Source: VXPQ01 sp965248175 (lineage in GTDB: Bacteria > Bacteroidota > Rhodothermia > Rhodothermales > VXPQ01). From it: a DNA stretch of 64,000 nucleotides. The position numbers were made by a program, and so were the translations under genes. Location of the stretch: contig OZ252093.1 of the NCBI GenBank assembly GCA_965248175.1, forward strand, positions 744,001-808,000, read 5' to 3'. Position 1 is the first letter of the stretch. Every line of letters begins with the position of its first letter. This document shows, piece after piece, positions 53,553 through 62,697 of the stretch. A model generated the notes under the pieces. The model saw only the letters and a program-made list of their open reading frames with translations. It ran no database searches and had not been told where the DNA came from.

Positions 53553-54122
53553 ATGATCAATCAGCATCTCAAGGCGCTCCTGAAAGAGGCCGAAGAACAC
53601 ATGGAGAAAAGCCTCGAATGGTTGCGGGGCGAACTACATATCATCCGGGCGGGGCGGGCTACACCGGCCATGATCGACAACCTCCGGGTGAACTACTACG
53701 GCTCGCAAACTCCGCTGAACCAGATTGCGAGCATCGGCGCCCCGCAGCCCGACTTGCTCATCATACAACCGTGGGACCGGGGTGCGCTCGAAGCGATCGA
53801 AAAAAGCATTATAGCGTCGAACACGGGGCTCAATCCGTCGAACGATGGCGCCATGATTCGCATCCCGGTACCACCGCTTTCGGAGGAGCGGCGGCGGGAT
53901 CTCGTCAAAACGGCAAAAAGCCGAGGGCAAGAAGCCAAGATCGGAATTCGCAACATTCGCCGCGACATCAAGGACAAAATGCGCAAGATGGGCGAGGCAG
54001 AGCATATTCCGGAAGACATGCTGTTCGAAGGAGGCGAACAACTGCAGGAGATCACGGACCGTTTGATAAACCTTGTCGACTCGATTACCGCCCGCAAGGA
54101 AGAAGAAATTATGGAGGTATAA
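53553..54122 (+). CDS. frr: ribosome recycling factor
   Basis: 189 residues. RRF with EF-G splits the post-termination ribosome. EEAEEHMEKSLEWLRGEL, then IRAGRATPAMIDNLRVNYYG at the head of the three-helix bundle, TPLNQIASIGAPQPDLLIIQPWD, and the C-terminal KDKMRKMGEAEHIPED. About 53 bp behind pyrH; tRNA-Ser follows. Confidence 0.96.
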   Translation: MINQHLKALLKEAEEHMEKSLEWLRGELHIIRAGRATPAMIDNLRVNYYGSQTPLNQIASIGAPQPDLLIIQPWDRGALEAIEKSIIASNTGLNPSNDGAMIRIPVPPLSEERRRDLVKTAKSRGQEAKIGIRNIRRDIKDKMRKMGEAEHIPEDMLFEGGEQLQEITDRLINLVDSITARKEEEIMEV

Positions 54123-54217
54123 TCCGGCCTTGCGCCAGGCGGCGCAGCTTTGGCACGGGAATATCCCGGAACGAACTCCGTGGCTCTTCAGGTACAAGCG
54201 ATCGTTTACCATGCCCC

Positions 54218-54307
<90 letters not shown>

Positions 54308-54387
54308 TCTGTTTCTGCGGCCGGACCGCATGAAACCGAACCGAAAAAATCGGACCGCGCCCATTGCTCATCTGAATACCCGCCTCC

Positions 54388-55269
54388 ATGATACACAGCA
54401 TGACCGGTTTCGGTCTTGGCGAAACGGAGGTAAACGGCATGTCGTCGACCGTCGAACTTCGTTCGGTCAACAATCGCTTCTGTGAAGTATCGGTGCGCCT
54501 GCCGCGCAGCCTGAGCGAATACGAATCGGAAGTCCAGGCCCGCATCAAAAAGAACTTCACACGGGGCCGGATCACCGCCCACATTCAGGTGGAGACTGCA
54601 CGAGATCAACTCGCTTCCCTCCAGATAAACCCCGAAGGCGTAAGGCACAGCATGGAACTGCTCAATGAGCTGCGTGAAACGGCCGGATTAACCGAACCGA
54701 TTCGACTCAAGCATCTCTTGAGATATTCCGATATTTTTCAGACGACGGAGGTTTCGCCCGAAGAAACGGCCCAGGGGTGGGACGCCTCGGAACAAGCACT
54801 CGACAAGGCGATAGCCAACCTGCAAGCCATGCGGCGCCTCGAAGGAGACGCCCTCCTGCAAGATATGAAGCAGCGGCTACAGGCTATCGACCTGCTGCTG
54901 GAGCAGGCCGAAACACACGCGCCAAAGCGAGTCGAGGACGCACGTGAACGCCTACGCCAACGGGTCGCCGACATGCTCGAAGACAACCGTATCGACCCCC
55001 ACCGTCTGGAACTGGAGATAGCGATACTGGCCGACCGCCTGGACGTTACAGAGGAATGCGTGCGCCTGAAATCCCACTTGAACCTGTTCCAAAAGTGCCT
55101 CGCAAGCGAGCATGCCGAAGGCCGCAAGCTTAATTTCATTGCACAGGAAATACATCGTGAAGTGAATACGCTCGGATCCAAATCCGGAGACACGGAGATT
55201 TCCTACCTTGCAGTAGCCATGAAGGACGAACTGGAAAAAATTCGCGAGCAAGTACAGAACGTGGAATGA
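54388..55269 (+). CDS. yicC: YicC/YloC family endoribonuclease
   Basis: 293 residues. Members of this family have RNase activity and affect sRNA stability. The N-terminal MIHSMTGFG is diagnostic, followed by VELRSVNNRFCEVSVRLPR. The C-terminal domain (DUF1732) shows RLELEIAILADRLDVTEEC and GRKLNFIAQEIHREVNTLGS. It overlaps gmk by 4 bp (ATGA), the conserved yicC-gmk pairing. Confidence 0.94.
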   Translation: MIHSMTGFGLGETEVNGMSSTVELRSVNNRFCEVSVRLPRSLSEYESEVQARIKKNFTRGRITAHIQVETARDQLASLQINPEGVRHSMELLNELRETAGLTEPIRLKHLLRYSDIFQTTEVSPEETAQGWDASEQALDKAIANLQAMRRLEGDALLQDMKQRLQAIDLLLEQAETHAPKRVEDARERLRQRVADMLEDNRIDPHRLELEIAILADRLDVTEECVRLKSHLNLFQKCLASEHAEGRKLNFIAQEIHREVNTLGSKSGDTEISYLAVAMKDELEKIREQVQNVE

Positions 55270-55844
55270 ACTCCCCCGACCATACCCCGCGCATTGTGGT
55301 ACTCACTGCCCCGAGCGGTTCCGGAAAAACCACGATAGCCAACCGGATCATGGCCGCCATACCGGCTTTTCGCTTTTCGGTATCGGCCACCACGAGACCT
55401 CGACGTCCTGACGAAGAGGATGGCAAGGACTACCACTTCATTTCCCACCAGGAATTTCAGGCGCGTATCCACTCCGGCGAGATGCTCGAACATGAAGAGG
55501 TGTATCCGGGGCGATTGTACGGTACCCTGCGGTCCGAACTGGAAGGCGCCAGCACAGAAAACCCGATCTTGCTCGATATCGACATCGACGGCGCCTTCAA
55601 AATAAAGCATATCTTCGGCAACGATGCGCTCATCGTTTTTATTCGCCCCCCATCTGTCATGGAACTCGGGCGACGCCTCCGGGAACGCGCCACGGAAAAC
55701 GAAGACACCATTCGAGTTCGCCTCGACCGGGCGCGTCGGGAACTCGATGCCGCCAGGAAAGCAGACAAAGTCATCGAAAACGACAGCATCGAGCGAGCTG
55801 TCAAGGAAACCTTGAGCGTGGTCCGCCGGTTTATCAGAGGTTGA
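55266..55844 (+). CDS. gmk: guanylate kinase
   Basis: 192 residues. Phosphorylates GMP to GDP. P-loop LTAPSGSGKTTIANRIM, GMP-binding SATTRPRRPDEEDGKDYHFI and EHEEVYPGRLYGTLRSELE with the conserved Tyr, and lid RLRERATENEDTIRVRLDRA. ATG overlaps the yicC stop; rpoZ follows. Confidence 0.96.
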   Translation: MNSPDHTPRIVVLTAPSGSGKTTIANRIMAAIPAFRFSVSATTRPRRPDEEDGKDYHFISHQEFQARIHSGEMLEHEEVYPGRLYGTLRSELEGASTENPILLDIDIDGAFKIKHIFGNDALIVFIRPPSVMELGRRLRERATENEDTIRVRLDRARRELDAARKADKVIENDSIERAVKETLSVVRRFIRG

Positions 55845-55888
55845 ATTACGGAATTTCTGAAAATGCATACGGGAGCTCTTTCATGGGA

Positions 55889-56200
55889 ATGAAGACGATA
55901 GACATCGAAAACCTGACGGCGCAGAGTGACAATGTGTACGAAACCGTCGTGGTGCTTTCGAAGCGTGCACGTCAAATAGCCACGCGACAGAAGGCTGAAC
56001 TTGACGAGAAACTGGCGTATTACGAAGGCTTTACGTCCGAGATGGACAATCTCCGGATGCAGGAAGAACAGGCCCGCGTATCGCTGGAATACGAGAAGCG
56101 CGCCAAACCCTCCGAGGTCGCTATCGGCGAACTTGAGAAAAACGAGATTTACTTCCGGAATCCCGACAAAGAAGACGTGTCCGGAACACTTCCCGGTTGA
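55889..56200 (+). CDS. rpoZ: RNA polymerase omega subunit
   Basis: 103 residues from ATG 55889 (MKTIDIENL; 55883 adds MG). The omega fold is seen in YETVVVLSKRARQIATRQKA, the helix that wraps the beta-prime C terminus. It is of the Bacteroidota form, with a longer C-terminal part and the ending ELEKNEIYFRNPDKEDV. The position between gmk and coaBC is conserved in many bacteria. Confidence 0.88.
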   Translation: MKTIDIENLTAQSDNVYETVVVLSKRARQIATRQKAELDEKLAYYEGFTSEMDNLRMQEEQARVSLEYEKRAKPSEVAIGELEKNEIYFRNPDKEDVSGTLPG

Positions 56201-56251
56201 GCGCCTCTCTCTGCAGGCACTCAAGCATATTCCGGGCCTTTTGGTGAGAAC

Positions 56252-57505
56252 ATGACGGCCAGCAAGCCATATGCCGAACTGCGCGGGCGGCATATCCTGC
56301 TCGGCGTTTCGGGCGGTATTGCTGCATACAAATCCGTCGAACTCGTGCGCCTGCTTAAGAAGGCAGGCACCGATGTCCAGGTCCTGATGACGCCGGATGC
56401 GGCCCGCTTCATTACCCCGTTGACGCTGGGCACGGTATCGGGACATCCCGTCCTTACGGACATCTTCCCGGAGGCGGAAGACGGATCATGGACCCGGCAC
56501 ATTTCTCTCGGCCATTGGGCGGACCTCTTTGTCATTGCCCCGGCGACCGCGCAGACGCTGGCCAAAATGGCGGGCGGTTTCTGCGACAACATCCTCACGG
56601 CCACAGCGCTTGCCGCCCGGTGTCCGCTCCTCGTCTGCCCCGCAATGGATGAGGACATGCTGGTCCATCCGGCCACACAGCGCAACCTGGAGGCTCTCCG
56701 TGCCTGCGGACATGTCCTGATGTCCCCAATCTACGGCCCTCTTGCAAGCGGATTGGTAGGTCAAGGCCGCTTGCCGGAACCGGAAGAGATTATGCAGCGC
56801 ATCCTCGAAATGATCGCTGCGGGCAAGGAAGGCGACGATCCTGCACACCGTGATCTCGAAAACATACGGGTGCTCGTAACGGCAGGGCCTACCCGGGAGC
56901 ATGTAGATCCGGTACGCTTCCTCAGCAACCCTTCCTCCGGCAAGATGGGTTTTGCTCTCGCGGAAGCGGCCGCCCGACGCGGCGCCGCAGTAACGCTGAT
57001 TTGCGGCCCGGCGCACCTCGACACTCCTCCCCATGTAGAGCGAATCAATGTGGAAAGCGCCGAGGAAATGCACGACGCCGTCATGGCGCATCACGAAGCG
57101 GATATTGTGATCATGGCCGCTGCTGTCGCGGATTACGCGCCCATGGAACGCGCCACGCAAAAAATCAAAAAGGGAAGCGGCGATATGGTGTTGCACTTGC
57201 GGCGCACACCGGATATTCTTTATGCACTGCAACAACGCCGGGCCGAGGGACAACTCCTTGTGGGTTTCGCCATGGAAACCAGTGAGGGACTGGAAAACGC
57301 GCGCAAAAAGCTCCACGAAAAAAACATGGACTGGATTGTGCTCAACATGCTTACTGCTGGATCAGGATTCGAAACGGAAACCAATCGGATCACACTGCTC
57401 AACCGGAACGGGCACGAGGAAGCGCTACCTATGATGAGCAAACGGGAAGCTGCCGAAATTATTCTGGATCGCATTACTTCAACTTCGGACCGGCCTGCGG
57501 CGTAA
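56252..57505 (+). CDS. coaBC: bifunctional phosphopantothenoylcysteine decarboxylase/phosphopantothenate-cysteine ligase
   Basis: 417 residues. Two steps of CoA synthesis. N-terminal flavoprotein CoaC: LLGVSGGIAAYKSVELVRLL, GHWADLFVIAPATAQTLAKM, active-site PAMDEDMLVHPATQRNLEAL. C-terminal CoaB: RVLVTAGPTREHVDPVRFLSN, SSGKMGFALAEAAARRGA and the catalytic AAVADYAP, then FAMETSEGLENARKKL. Length matches (~400). Directly behind rpoZ. Confidence 0.95.
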   Translation: MTASKPYAELRGRHILLGVSGGIAAYKSVELVRLLKKAGTDVQVLMTPDAARFITPLTLGTVSGHPVLTDIFPEAEDGSWTRHISLGHWADLFVIAPATAQTLAKMAGGFCDNILTATALAARCPLLVCPAMDEDMLVHPATQRNLEALRACGHVLMSPIYGPLASGLVGQGRLPEPEEIMQRILEMIAAGKEGDDPAHRDLENIRVLVTAGPTREHVDPVRFLSNPSSGKMGFALAEAAARRGAAVTLICGPAHLDTPPHVERINVESAEEMHDAVMAHHEADIVIMAAAVADYAPMERATQKIKKGSGDMVLHLRRTPDILYALQQRRAEGQLLVGFAMETSEGLENARKKLHEKNMDWIVLNMLTAGSGFETETNRITLLNRNGHEEALPMMSKREAAEIILDRITSTSDRPAA

Positions 57506-57575
57506 CGATCCTGCGGACAAAGCCCGGTATCGATCCCGGAGCGCCGGTCCCGATTCGACGAAGGCACATGACTCC

Positions 57576-58448
57576 ATGCCAACGATGTCCCTTCTTCAGG
57601 AACTGAGAACCATCATCGAACACGAACAACGCCTCGCCGGCCCTGTCGTGCCGCTTCCACATCCCGGCGAGGAAGACGGCGTGTGCACATCAGCATCTGA
57701 TCGCAAAACCCCCGAAATGGCCCGCAGCCCTTCTTCCCCGGCGGGCAGGATAACGCCTTCCGGAAATGCAGTCAGTAATCTGTTCGGCGACGAGTCCGAT
57801 TCGGGGCATAGAACCGGCGGAATCCGGTCGCCCTATGCGCGCATTCATGCGCTCATTCCGGCGGAATCCCCGCTGCACGAGATGAATACGCTGGAGGAAG
57901 TGGAGGCATTTGTACGAGACAATGTGCTCATTCCGCTCGATAAAACCCGCAAAAACCCGGTGTTCGGCACGGGCAATCCGGATGCGGACCTCATGGTCAT
58001 CGGAGAAGCGCCGGGAGCGGACGAAGATGCACAGGGAGAACCTTTCGTGGGGCGAGCCGGCATGTTGCTGAACAAGATACTGGCAGCGATCCACTTCGCT
58101 CGCGAAGAGGTCTACATAGCAAACATTCTGAAGAGCCGCCCGCCGAACAATCGGAACCCGCTTGCGGGAGAAGTAAACGCGCACGCTCCGATTCTCTACA
58201 AGCAGATCGCCCTGATCCAACCCAAAATCCTCCTCTGCATCGGCAGGACTTCGGCAACGACGTTACTTGATCGGCAGGATTCCCTGGGGGCCATGAGGCA
58301 AAAATTTCACGACTTTCATGGCCTTCCACTCCTTGTTACCTATCACCCGGCAGCACTGCTGCGGAATCCCGGATGGAAACGACCCGCCTGGGAAGATGTA
58401 CAGATGCTTCGCGAACGCTACGACCAGTTGACGGGGAACGCGGCCTGA
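57576..58448 (+). CDS. family 4 uracil-DNA glycosylase, lacking the Fe-S cysteines
   Basis: 290 residues. A ~100-residue low-complexity N terminus precedes a family 4 UDG core: VFGTGNPDADLMVIGEAPGADE holds motif A (GEAPG), GEPFVGRAGMLLNKILAAI follows, and HPAALLRNP is motif B. Family 4 enzymes bind a [4Fe-4S] cluster through four Cys. Here the expected first pair (CxxC before the GTG/GxG strand) reads RDNVLIPLDKTRKNP, the K-C-RPP Cys is Ser (ILKSRPPNNRNP), and the fourth is replaced in EVNAHAPIL. Only two Cys exist in the whole protein, neither in these sites. It removes uracil from DNA if active. Confidence 0.85.
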   Translation: MPTMSLLQELRTIIEHEQRLAGPVVPLPHPGEEDGVCTSASDRKTPEMARSPSSPAGRITPSGNAVSNLFGDESDSGHRTGGIRSPYARIHALIPAESPLHEMNTLEEVEAFVRDNVLIPLDKTRKNPVFGTGNPDADLMVIGEAPGADEDAQGEPFVGRAGMLLNKILAAIHFAREEVYIANILKSRPPNNRNPLAGEVNAHAPILYKQIALIQPKILLCIGRTSATTLLDRQDSLGAMRQKFHDFHGLPLLVTYHPAALLRNPGWKRPAWEDVQMLRERYDQLTGNAA

Positions 58449-58464
58449 CCGTCGATTCCGCATC

Positions 58465-59952
58465 ATGTACACGCCTCTTATGCCTGAGCAGGAACAGTAT
58501 TTTCCACCCATGCCGGATGATGCCCCCTCAAGGGAAATGTCGGACCCGCACCCTGGTGGGCGCGTGCCGCCGCAGGCCGTGGACATCGAGCAAGCCGTAC
58601 TCGGAGCTGTTCTCCTGGAGCGAAACGCGCTGCCGCAAACCATAGAAATTCTCTCTGAAAACAGTTTTTACGACGGCAGACACCGGAAAATCTTTGCCGC
58701 CTTCACGGAACTCTTCAAGCAAGGTGTACCCGTCGATTTAATCACCTTGACAGAGGAACTCCGGCGGCGCAAGGAACTCGACAAGGTGGGCGGGGCGGAT
58801 TATCTGAACGAGCTCACGGCTCATATGAGCGCCGCTGCGAATGTCGAATACTATGCCCGCATCATTGCCCAGAAGCACTTGCTTCGGAAAATGATCGAGA
58901 AGATGACGCTGCTCATCCGGGATGCCTACGACCCCGGTACGGATACCTTCGAATTGCTCGACAAAGCCGAAACAGACATTTTTCAAATCTCAAACTCGGA
59001 GATACGGCGGCCGGCGGCGAAGGTATCGGATGTAATAAAAACCACCATAGAAAATCTTGAGGCCATTGATGGGCGGGAAGGGGGCGTGACCGGCGTTCCC
59101 AGCGGGTTTTCTGGTCTCGACAATTTAACGAGTGGTTGGCAGCGGTCCGATTTGATCATCGTGGCTGCACGGCCGTCGATGGGTAAAACCGCGTTTGCCC
59201 TGACCTGCGCACGCAATGCTGCTCTGCACAGCATATATCCTACGGGCGTGGCGATTTTCTCCCTCGAAATGGGCGCAGAGCAGCTTGCCCTGCGCATGTT
59301 GACCTCGGAAGCGCGTGTTGATTCCCAGGCCGCCCGTACGGGCCGCATGAAGGAAACCGACTGGCAGAAACTTGCCCGGGCGGCCGGGCGGTTGGCCGAG
59401 GCGTCCATTTTCATTGACGATACGCCGGGGTTATCCGTGCTGGAACTCCGGGCCAAGTGCCGGCGCCTCAAAGCCGAACATGACATCGGGCTGGTGATCG
59501 TCGACTACCTGCAACTCATGCATGTGGCCACCAGTCAGCGCTACTCCAACCGGGAACAGGAAATCTCTCACATCAGTCGGTCCATGAAGGCGCTGGCCAA
59601 GGAACTGGACGTTCCCGTCATCGCCCTCTCGCAACTTAGCCGCGCTGTTGAGACCCGGGGCGGCGACAAGCGTCCTCTGCTCTCGGATCTGCGCGAAAGC
59701 GGGGCCCTCGAACAGGATGCGGATGTTGTATGCTTCATCTACCGTCCCGATCGATACGAAATCACCGTGGACGAACAGGGGAATTCTCTCGAAGGTATCG
59801 CCGAGATCATTATCGGCAAGCAGCGCAACGGCCCGGTCGGTGCGGTACAGTTGTCTTTCGTCAACAAATATGCCCGGTTCGAAAGTCTGTCGACCTACTA
59901 TCAGACCCCCGCGGAAGGAGATGGGGCAAGAGGAGAGGACGCTCCCTTCTAA
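58465..59952 (+). CDS. dnaB: replicative DNA helicase DnaB
   Basis: 495 residues. The hexameric fork helicase. N-terminal domain starts at VDIEQAVLGAVLLERNALPQ; the RecA-like C-terminal domain has Walker A AARPSMGKTAFALTCARNAA, Walker B IGLVIVDYLQLM and arginine finger region GGDKRPLLSDLRESGALEQD-type. No intein is present, which is worth noting because dnaB is a common intein site. The first ~35 residues are a Pro-rich extension. Convergent with the SMP-30 gene. Confidence 0.96.
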   Translation: MYTPLMPEQEQYFPPMPDDAPSREMSDPHPGGRVPPQAVDIEQAVLGAVLLERNALPQTIEILSENSFYDGRHRKIFAAFTELFKQGVPVDLITLTEELRRRKELDKVGGADYLNELTAHMSAAANVEYYARIIAQKHLLRKMIEKMTLLIRDAYDPGTDTFELLDKAETDIFQISNSEIRRPAAKVSDVIKTTIENLEAIDGREGGVTGVPSGFSGLDNLTSGWQRSDLIIVAARPSMGKTAFALTCARNAALHSIYPTGVAIFSLEMGAEQLALRMLTSEARVDSQAARTGRMKETDWQKLARAAGRLAEASIFIDDTPGLSVLELRAKCRRLKAEHDIGLVIVDYLQLMHVATSQRYSNREQEISHISRSMKALAKELDVPVIALSQLSRAVETRGGDKRPLLSDLRESGALEQDADVVCFIYRPDRYEITVDEQGNSLEGIAEIIIGKQRNGPVGAVQLSFVNKYARFESLSTYYQTPAEGDGARGEDAPF

Positions 59953-59978
59953 TACAGAAAGCCGGTAGCGTCCGTGAT

Positions 59979-60000
59979 TTTCCGCCTCGCGCGGCGGAAA
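59979..60000. terminator. convergent-gene hairpin, possible bidirectional terminator
   Basis: An 8-bp stem TTTCCGCC/GGCGGAAA with a 6-base loop, between the convergent dnaB and SMP-30 genes. There is a short T tract on the plus-strand 5' side and A on the 3' side, but no long U run. Confidence 0.5.
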
Positions 60001-60021
60001 GGAGTTGTGCCGCGGAAAATC

Positions 60022-61065
60022 TCAGAACCCGAGCCCCTGTGCATCCAGGCGAATGCGGGCAAGCAGCATGTCCGACGTGAGATACAGCGTCGAACCGTCG
60101 TCCCCGAAGGTGCAGTTGGCTATCCGTTCCCCTGTGGAAATGGTGCCGAGATGTTCTCCTTCGGGCGTCAGCACCAGCACGCCGCCGGGCCCTGTCGCGA
60201 ACAGGTTGCCCTCCGTATCGAGCGCCATGCCGTCGAACGCCCCCACTGCCCCGTCAGCGATCAGGGCGCTGCCGTCGAAAAAGACACGGCTGTTGGCGAG
60301 CGTTCCGTCGTCCTGCACATCGTAGGCGCGAATGACCGGATTGCCTCCCCCTGAATTAGCGACATACAGGGTCTTTTCATCCGGCGAAAACGCGATCCCG
60401 TTCGGGAAGCCCAGTTCGTCCGTAAGCAAGGACACCTTGCCGCTCGTATCGACGCGGTATACCCCATTGAAAGGAAGCTCCTTGTCAGGGCTGTCGTTCA
60501 GGCCGGCGAGCCCGTAGGGCGGATCGGTGAAGTACAAATCCCCGCCGGAGTGAAAAACCAGATCGTTGGGGCTATTGAGGCGCTTGCCTTCGTAGGCCGA
60601 GGCAATCGCCTCACGCGTGAAATTCGTGGCGTCGAGGCGGGCAATCTGCCGGTTGCCGTGATCGCACATCACAAGCCGGCCTTCCGCATCCAGCATGAGA
60701 CCGTTCGTGCCCAATTCGGCCCCGGACGGATTGCTTCCCGCGTAGCCCGCCGGCCGGAGATAGGGCGACAGACCGCCCTTCTCATCCCACCGGTAGATCG
60801 TGTTCACCGGAATGTCGGAAAAAAGAAGGTATCCCTCCTCGTCGGGCACCCAGACGGGGCCTTCCGACCACTCGAACCCCTCTGCCAGTTTTTCAATGAC
60901 GGCATCCGCCGGAACGAGCGTGTCTATCCGGTCGTCCAGCCGGATCACCGTCCCGATGGGATCAACGCGGAGGCCGGTGTCCAACTCCTCGGTTTCATAG
61001 GAGACACAGCCCGCCATGGCGACGAGCGCAAAAAAGAGGATGGGGATGCGAAGCGAGGGGGACAT
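60022..61065 (-). CDS. SMP-30/gluconolactonase-like lipoprotein
   Basis: 347 residues. Signal peptide with lipobox (LRIPILFFALVAMAGC, Cys 19). The six-bladed propeller is recognisable: EGPVWVPDEEGYLLFSDIP, NGLMLDAEGRLVMCDHGNR, RLNSPNDLVFHSGGDLYFTD, GFPNGIAFSPDEKTLYVA and DGMALDTEGNLFATGPGG. The Asn/Asp residues in NSPNDL and PNGI are the metal-binding positions of the family. It may hydrolyse a sugar lactone in the envelope; the substrate is unknown. Stands alone on the minus strand after dnaB. Confidence 0.9.
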   Translation of the reverse strand: MSPSLRIPILFFALVAMAGCVSYETEELDTGLRVDPIGTVIRLDDRIDTLVPADAVIEKLAEGFEWSEGPVWVPDEEGYLLFSDIPVNTIYRWDEKGGLSPYLRPAGYAGSNPSGAELGTNGLMLDAEGRLVMCDHGNRQIARLDATNFTREAIASAYEGKRLNSPNDLVFHSGGDLYFTDPPYGLAGLNDSPDKELPFNGVYRVDTSGKVSLLTDELGFPNGIAFSPDEKTLYVANSGGGNPVIRAYDVQDDGTLANSRVFFDGSALIADGAVGAFDGMALDTEGNLFATGPGGVLVLTPEGEHLGTISTGERIANCTFGDDGSTLYLTSDMLLARIRLDAQGLGF

Positions 61066-61092
61066 GGCAGGAGAGACTATGCTTGTAAAAGA

Positions 61093-61308
61093 TTACCCGG
61101 TGAAAAAGTCGAAGAGGTTGGCAAGCGTAGAGCCGTCGGCCGCGTAGAGCTCGGTATAACGGCAGCGGGTACAAGTTACGGTTGTCAGCTTGCGATTCTG
61201 AACATCGAAGACTTTACTCCAGAAGCCGCCGGCTGCGCGGATTTCGCCGATTTCACAGTCGTTGCCGTGACACTTGGAACAGGTAAAGCGCAAGGACTCC
61301 GAGGGCAT
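61093..61308 (-). CDS. small zinc-ribbon protein (DUF2082-like)
   Basis: 71 residues from ATG 61308 (MPSESLRFTCSKC); the open frame reaches into the adjacent tRNA-Cys and those residues are not coding. Two CxxC pairs (FTCSKCHGND and VTCTRCRYTEL) flank GEIRAAGGFWSKVFDVQNRK, the arrangement of DUF2082 nucleic-acid-binding zinc ribbons. No other domain is present. Function is not established for the family. It lies between the SMP-30 gene and the tRNA cluster. Confidence 0.75.
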   Translation of the reverse strand: MPSESLRFTCSKCHGNDCEIGEIRAAGGFWSKVFDVQNRKLTTVTCTRCRYTELYAADGSTLANLFDFFTG

Positions 61309-61363
61309 GGCGATTCCCTGGAAAATAAGTGGGTGACAGGTACGGACTTGCCTGCACTGTGTG

Positions 61364-61434
61364 AGGTGACGGGCGGACTCGAACCGCCGTACAAGGTTTT
61401 GCAGACCTTTGCCTAACCACTCGGCCACGTCACC
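61364..61434 (-). tRNA. tRNA-Cys (anticodon GCA)
   Basis: 71-nt cloverleaf on the minus strand: acceptor GGTGACG/CGTCACC with U73, anticodon stem AAGGT/ACCTT with loop CTGCAAA. Confidence 0.93.
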
Positions 61435-61523
61435 CGATTTGCCGTACCGTACGATTCCGATGGGTTCCTTGATCCCATCGTACGGGACCGGTATCCCCGG
61501 CGCCTTTTCCTGTCGCGCCGAAG

Positions 61524-61597
61524 CGCGCCCGGCAGGACTCGAACCTGCAACCTGCGGATTAGAAGTCCGCCGCTCTGTCCGGTTGAGCTACGGGCGC
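61524..61597 (-). tRNA. tRNA-Arg (anticodon TCT)
   Basis: 74-nt cloverleaf: acceptor GCGCCCG/CGGGCGC, anticodon stem GCGGA/TCCGC with loop CTTCTAA, T arm GCAGGTTCGAGTCCTGC. Confidence 0.95.
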
Positions 61598-61665
61598 AGG
61601 GGTGTGTTCGGGTTTGCGCGAATGGCGCGCAGCCATATGAACACAACGACCGGAATCGGTATGTG

Positions 61666-61739
61666 TCGAGGCGGCCGGATTTGAACCGACGACCCTCTGC
61701 TCCCAAAGCAGATGCGCTACCGGACTGCGCCACGCCTCG
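61666..61739 (-). tRNA. tRNA-Pro (anticodon TGG)
   Basis: 74-nt cloverleaf: acceptor CGAGGCG/CGCCTCG with discriminator A, anticodon stem TCTGC/GCAGA with loop TTTGGGA, T arm with TTCAAAT loop. Confidence 0.95.
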
Positions 61740-61830
61740 ATTTTATGAACAAGGGCGCATCCTGCAATACCTCCCTGCAAAATGCGACATGCTCACTGCT
61801 GCGTCCGCGCCATAAAGAGAACGCCAGCCG

Positions 61831-62007
61831 TCAGCGTGCCTTTCTTGCCGCGTTCAAGGCGTCCTGGACTGCATCGACGGACACCATGCGCGCCCGGAAG
61901 CTGTACTGGCCGTTTGCTTTCTTTTCAGCGGCAACGATCTTGGCCATCTGCCTGGTGGCTCCGCGCGTCTTGCGCACCTTGTCACTGAATGTTTGTGCTT
62001 TCGCCAT
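61831..62007 (-). CDS. DUF4295 family protein
   Basis: 58 residues (MAKAQTFSDKVRKTRGATRQ then MAKIVAAEKKANGQYSFRAR). Small basic proteins of this family follow rpmG in Bacteroidota and are probably ribosome-associated, though no role is established. It lies 49 bp after rpmG. Its presence is the best single clue to the phylum. Confidence 0.75.
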   Translation of the reverse strand: MAKAQTFSDKVRKTRGATRQMAKIVAAEKKANGQYSFRARMVSVDAVQDALNAARKAR

Positions 62008-62056
62008 GGCGATCTACCGAAATTTTCTGAGACTGCGGAGCGATGCCCGCATCCCG

Positions 62057-62227
62057 CTATTTGATTTCCCGATGCAACGTGTGCTTGCGCAACTTCGGAT
62101 TATATTTCTTGAGCTCCAGCCGCTGGTCCGTATTGCGACGATTCTTCGTCGTGGAGTACCGCGACGTGCCCGGCGCTTCCGTACACTGGAGCGTCACCTG
62201 AATCCGAGCTCCTTTCGCTTTAGCCAT
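62057..62227 (-). CDS. rpmG: 50S ribosomal protein L33
   Basis: 56 residues: MAKAKGARIQVTLQCTEAPG, SRYSTTKNRRNTDQRLELKK and YNPKLRKHTLHREIK. Of the two zinc-binding Cys pairs only a single Cys remains, so this is the C-minus form of L33. It lies between rpmB and the DUF4295 gene. Confidence 0.95.
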   Translation of the reverse strand: MAKAKGARIQVTLQCTEAPGTSRYSTTKNRRNTDQRLELKKYNPKLRKHTLHREIK

Positions 62228-62282
62228 GATCTTTCTCTGGGTTCACGGGTTCCGGCACATGCATTGCCGGGCCATACGCACG

Positions 62283-62519
62283 TCAGACGCGCACGCCCTG
62301 CCGCCGCGCCTCTCGGAGAACGGCCTGAATCCCCTTCTTGTTGATAGTTTTCAGCGTCTTCGCCGACACTTTCAGGGTGATGTATCGATCCTCCTCCGGA
62401 ATGTAGAATCTCCTTTTCTGAAGATTAAGGAGAAAGCGACGCTTCACCTTGTTGTGAGCGTGGGAAACGTGGTTGCCTGTCCTGGGCCCGCGCCCCGTTA
62501 TGTCATCTTTCCGCGACAT
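62283..62519 (-). CDS. rpmB: 50S ribosomal protein L28
   Basis: 78 residues from ATG 62519: MSRKDDITGRGPRTGNHVSH, KRRFLLNLQKRRFYIPEEDR, then ITLKVSAKTLKTINKKG. The frame is open ~105 bp further upstream without homology. First gene of the rpmB-rpmG-DUF4295 group. Confidence 0.95.
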   Translation of the reverse strand: MSRKDDITGRGPRTGNHVSHAHNKVKRRFLLNLQKRRFYIPEEDRYITLKVSAKTLKTINKKGIQAVLREARRQGVRV

Positions 62520-62697
62520 ATCTCGAATGCCAAATGATACTGTGCCGGGTGTGCCGATCTTCTCTGCACGATATTTGCAGCGAAGCCGTGTAAAGTACGC
62601 CATGCAGAACGGCTTCGCAAGCATTTTTCCGCGAGAAGAAGATCGGTGTCTCTCGCTTAGCCGGGCAGGTACGTAGCCGTTAGAGAATTGTTTCCCT

